Assembly: GCF_020379485.1 (NCBI RefSeq)
Contig: NC_063452.1
Span: 56,565,338 to 56,629,337, forward strand
Length of the DNA stretch: 64,000 bases
DNA from: Brassica napus
Taxonomy: Eukaryota; Streptophyta; Magnoliopsida; Brassicales; Brassicaceae
Direction of reading: 5' to 3'
Under the pieces are notes generated by a model. The model had not been told where the DNA came from and did no database searches. It saw only the letters and a list, made by a program, of their open reading frames with translations. The position numbers were made by a program, and so were the translations under genes. Shown in pieces: positions 60,253 through 64,000 of this stretch. Positions within the stretch are counted from its first letter, which is position 1; every line of letters starts with the position of its first letter.

Positions 60253-63200
60253 TCATTCTTTAGAAACACCAAGGATCCACTGGGATAGATGAGTCAAGTA
60301 TGGCATACTCCAGCCTGAGAGCCTTTGCTCAACACTGGTCCTAAGCTCTGCAACTCCGAGTTGAATTCTCTCTCGAAATTGCTGGTAAAACGCGTAACCA
60401 GACAAATTAGAACAATACTATAATTGGAACAGCAACTGCTTTTGTAGAGATGTTTGTTGATAAAAGGAATCTAAAAGATCCAAGTGATACGCGAAGAAAC
60501 ATAATTAATCAGTTCCTTGCTAGCTACTACTTACAATATGGACTCTGTGACGGTTGTGTCTCTTATCATTGTCTTCTGAGACTGGCTATTGATGTGGATA
60601 GACGACGATATCAGCCACTCAGCGTAATGCAAGCACACTGATTTCAACTTCTCCATTTTCTGCAACACCAGTAAAGACTAGTTAAATACTGAAAACATCA
60701 TATACATATACTTCTGCATTCAGAATTTTCTACTATCGTTGAGCTTCATAGAGAAGTACATAATTACGTTGATCCTGAGAAAACATAACACTAAATAAAA
60801 CAGATACCTTGAGGACATCAGGTAAAAGAAGCAAGCATCCTCTCAGACATTTATCAAGAAAGAAGTCGTGATGCTGTATCACCTGTGTAAGATGATGGCA
60901 CAATCATTGTTCAGTGTAAGCATGTTTTCCCTTCCAACAATAACAAAGCAGACCTCTACACTTACCTCATCTACACTCCTTGTGGATTGTAGCCTATCGT
61001 GCATCACATGCCAATTTGGTTCCAGAACCTGAAGAGACATCCCACATAGAAGCAAATACAATGTTACGCTTAGTTAAACATCATAATCATCTCATAAGGA
61101 CCTATATAGGATCTACGGCTAGACAATCAAAATCTTTACATAAATATATCTAAATTCTGTTATATCAGCAAACATAAAAAGTTTAAAACAAACACAAAAA
61201 TGAGAAAAAAATTCACTACTTGCCTCGAATGTAAGATAATGTAGAAGGCTACTGATGAATTTAAGCATGCTACGGCAGAGAAGCGATGATCTACGAATTG
61301 CTGTACCGTTAGAGTTCATAGACCGAATCCCCTGTAGAATTACACACCAGTTTCTTAAAGAAGCAAATATAATAATAAAGTTTCATAACACACAGAAACA
61401 AAATTCCCTAGCTACTATATAATTATTAGTCCATACTTGATGTATCTCTGCCAAGCACCACAAAGCTGGCGTTCCACATGTTTGCAATGAAACAAAAAGC
61501 GGAAAATTAACTGGTATTTTGATAGGGCTTTCTTTGATATGACAATAGATAGTGGCCATTGAACCTGAAACACAAAGCCATAACCAACATTACCATACAA
61601 AATTGGTTTAAAACATATCAAACGATTGAGTAGCCAATTTTGTAACAAACAGGAAGATGCAGACAAGGCAAGAAAGGAGCAGACCTTGTAGCCCAAGGAA
61701 AATGTTTCAAGACCAGTGATGCTCACTGGGTCCTCTATACTATTGCTATCCAGGTCCTTCTGCATTCCTAAAGTCGTAAGCAATGAAGTTCGATCCTACT
61801 ATGTCAATGCAAAGTGAATACAAATTATGCACGAACTATGTATATTAACCACATCCAGGAAAAGACAAAGTGACTGCTCACCACACAACAAGTCAAATCC
61901 TCGTGGCGAGGATCAGCTGCAGCCGCTGTGGTACGCAGGGCAAGATCTAGCAAAGACTAATAAAATACACATACATTCAGATCCCACCAAACATGTAGAG
62001 AGAGAGAACAAACGATTGAATAATGGTAGCAATCATTCTCTAATCTTTTGATTGTGTTCTATTAGGGGCAAAGTACCTGCAACTTTTCAACAGATATTTC
62101 ATGCACTTTTTTGTTGAGCTCCTCTCGAGCAATGTCCATGAAATGAACCAAGAAATCACCCTGTAGTGTATTACATTGTTGCACCAAAGATAATTAGAAA
62201 CTAAACAGATGATACACTATCAATGACAGAAGAAAACATTCCAATTACAAACACCGAAGATAAAAGGTTATTCATGAATAGAGCCAGCATACCTGGTCGA
62301 GAAGAAGATAGTGCTTTATAGAACGAAGTCTTCCAATGAGGCCGTACTGAAACATATACTGATGGTCAGAGAGGCGAATTTACAAGGTTTGAAATTAAAG
62401 AAGCATCCATCATTAACACAATGCATTACCTTATCCATGATGAGACTCACAAGCTCTTTACTGGCAAATTCGTGAGCTGCCTTTATGCATTCAAGATAAT
62501 GATGATTTGAACCAAATATCGTTAGCTTAGATCTCTCTGAGATAGGAACCTGTCAAAAAATATCAGCCAATGTCGTCTCCAACATCACCAACACTGTTAA
62601 TTATAGAAAAGAAAAATGTTATCCACAATCATACCTGAACATTGTGCCCACATCCTCTCATAACGTTTAGATATTTCCCTGTGGTTAATATTGTTGCAGC
62701 AATGTTTGCAAGGAAGCCAGTAATAGTCTCCTTGAGGCTGTACCTTTGGCTCCAATATTTAGCCGTCGAGTCCTGACTGAGGCTTTCCTGTACAAAAAGA
62801 ACTTGAAATTGTATGATCAAGTATTTGAAAAGTGTGCAGACGAGCTGACAGAAAAAAAAAAAAATCAAAGTACCTTTTTAAGAGATCTGTTCTCAGCAAT
62901 GAAAAATTCTCCATACGGATCATCAATGATCCCTTCATAGACCCACCTTAATTAAAACATTAGTTCAAGTCAGCTGATACATCTGAGAATACTATGAGTC
63001 TAGTTACGAGCAAGAACGAATGAGGCATGAGAAAATCAACCTTTCCAATCTGCTGAGGTATGCATTGCTTGCACACTCGGTCATTTTCTCTAACAATGAC
63101 CTTACTGAATTATCACCAGCCATCGCTTTAGCCTAGGCATGACAGTCTTCAAGATTAGGACATACAAGAAAAAAGCTAGTTCCAAAGAGAACTTTTATGA

Positions 63201-64000
63201 TCAAAGCAAGAATCTACCTGACTCTGTAAGAGATTAAGCACACCAGAGCCCACAAAATGCTCTGAGTGCAGCTGCAAATGCATGGTTAACTAGCCCGTTC
63301 TTGAACTGTGAGCTTGACTCCACAAACTGGTCAATCAGCAGAAAACATTCGCATAATGGGAATATTCTTTTTGCTTGTTCCTGCAAAATTGTTCACATCA
63401 GCAAATATATTCCAGAAGAGGCAGGTAGAATAATAGTTACAATAATAATTTCGGATAGCATCTCTAACTCCTTGCACAAAAGAGAGAAACCCCATTCTAC
63501 AACATAAAATAATAATGTTCAGGATAAGATACAACTCATACAAGATTTACTGTGTTGAGTAGTACTTGCATGTAATGCCAAATCCATTGATGGATCAACT
63601 TGGAAAGCTATACTATCCTCCTTCCCATAGAATCTTTTAATTGATATATATCTCCCTTCAATTCCAACCAACGCAGACAAGAGATCATCGATGACAAGAA
63701 GTTCCTGCATGCCAAAAAGGGATATTAAAAAACGTTATTCAGAGAGATGGCACCTAGTCTCAACCTAGGCAAGCAAGGTACAACTCACAAGCCATTTTCA
63801 TCTACTATACTATGCCAAATTTGTAAAAGCTACACACTTCAAAACCACGGTTTAAGTATCTAACCACCAGTTTCAAGGTAACAGAGGATAAAAATATCAA
63901 AGAACCCTTAAGTGAAAGACAAGAGAAAAACAAAAAAAAGAACAGACTTTGTAAAATAACACAAACCTGAACCGGTGTGTCGTAGCAGCCTATTGCCTGC
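60253..64000 (-). pseudogene. GCP2: Gamma-tubulin complex component 2, frame-broken, 5' end outside window
   Basis: Seventeen exons are visible on the minus strand, 63967 (running off the window) down to 60253. They include 63570-63704, 63218-63380, 63041-63132, 62874-62946, 62635-62787, 62430-62549, 62293-62346, 62077-62160, 61882-61956, 61685-61795, 61437-61564, 61224-61331, 60966-61028, 60808-60882, 60535-60659 and 60253-60381. GCP2 is a core subunit of the gamma-tubulin small complex that nucleates microtubules. Motifs include ELLVIDDLLSALVGIEGRYI, KYWSQRYSLKETI, TTGKYLNVMRGCGHNVQ and FHCKHVERQLCGAWQ. Three breaks are seen: an internal deletion joining AAALRA to FVGSGVLNLLQSQ with a one-base shift (near 63257), a two-base AG gain after GAWQ (near 61447), and a one-base loss near 60307 before PYLTHLSQWILGVSKE. 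Splice sites are otherwise good. It is probably a recent pseudogene copy of At5g17410. Confidence 0.88.

Noticed and set aside
1..64000. CRISPR arrays, operons, ribosome binding sites
   Set aside because: The window is plant nuclear DNA; the repeats seen are transposons, microsatellites and inverted repeats.

Overview
This window is nuclear DNA of a Brassica-type crucifer. Genes are intron-rich with GT-AG and a few GC-AG introns, intergenic DNA is very AT-rich, and crucifer transposons (Helitrons, hAT and Harbinger MITEs, a truncated LINE) are abundant. The order of recognisable genes matches, as I remember it, the Arabidopsis At5g17410-At5g17520 block in inverted orientation, so this is one subgenome copy of that block. 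I recognised genes by recalling family sequences; no search was run.

Layout. 1-8110 is repeat: a GACGACTT-rich element with a ~350 bp fold-back, then two Helitron copies joined head to tail. 8383-10604 is MEX1 (plastid maltose exporter). 11035-12701 is a glutamine-rich BRIP2-like SWI/SNF subunit. 13819-16389 (minus) is a GH5 cellulase-like secreted enzyme. 18326-19903 is the DELLA repressor RGL3. 21873-22121 (minus) is a PC1-type polcalcin whose 3' end is replaced by LINE sequence. 25956-26177 encodes a 73-residue protein and 27218-27809 an Asp-rich reading frame that is broken twice. 28800-30255 (minus) is HIPP21, and 33405-37092 (minus) is the splicing factor LUC7A. 38908-40163 is a short Helitron. 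43-46 kb holds gene remnants, including a sulfotransferase P-loop fragment. 47132-50365 is BABY BOOM (BBM), complete, 9 exons and 579 residues.

Between BBM and the GCP2 copy at the right edge, where I would expect CESA7/IRX3, there is instead a pile-up: an RBR E3 ligase fragment cut by a Harbinger MITE, a dihydroxyacetone-kinase fragment, a large GA/CT palindrome, a NYN-domain gene, a 2.7 kb Helitron carrying an RPA/OB-fold gene and a nested hAT MITE, and a decayed copy of the BBM 3' end. The GCP2 copy (minus, running off the window) has at least three frame breaks.

The genes are ordinary single-copy housekeeping or developmental plant genes and do not form an operon-like system. I found no convincing unknown system. 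The novelty is structural: tandem Helitrons, a LINE-derived protein tail, duplicated BBM exon DNA and a decaying GCP2.
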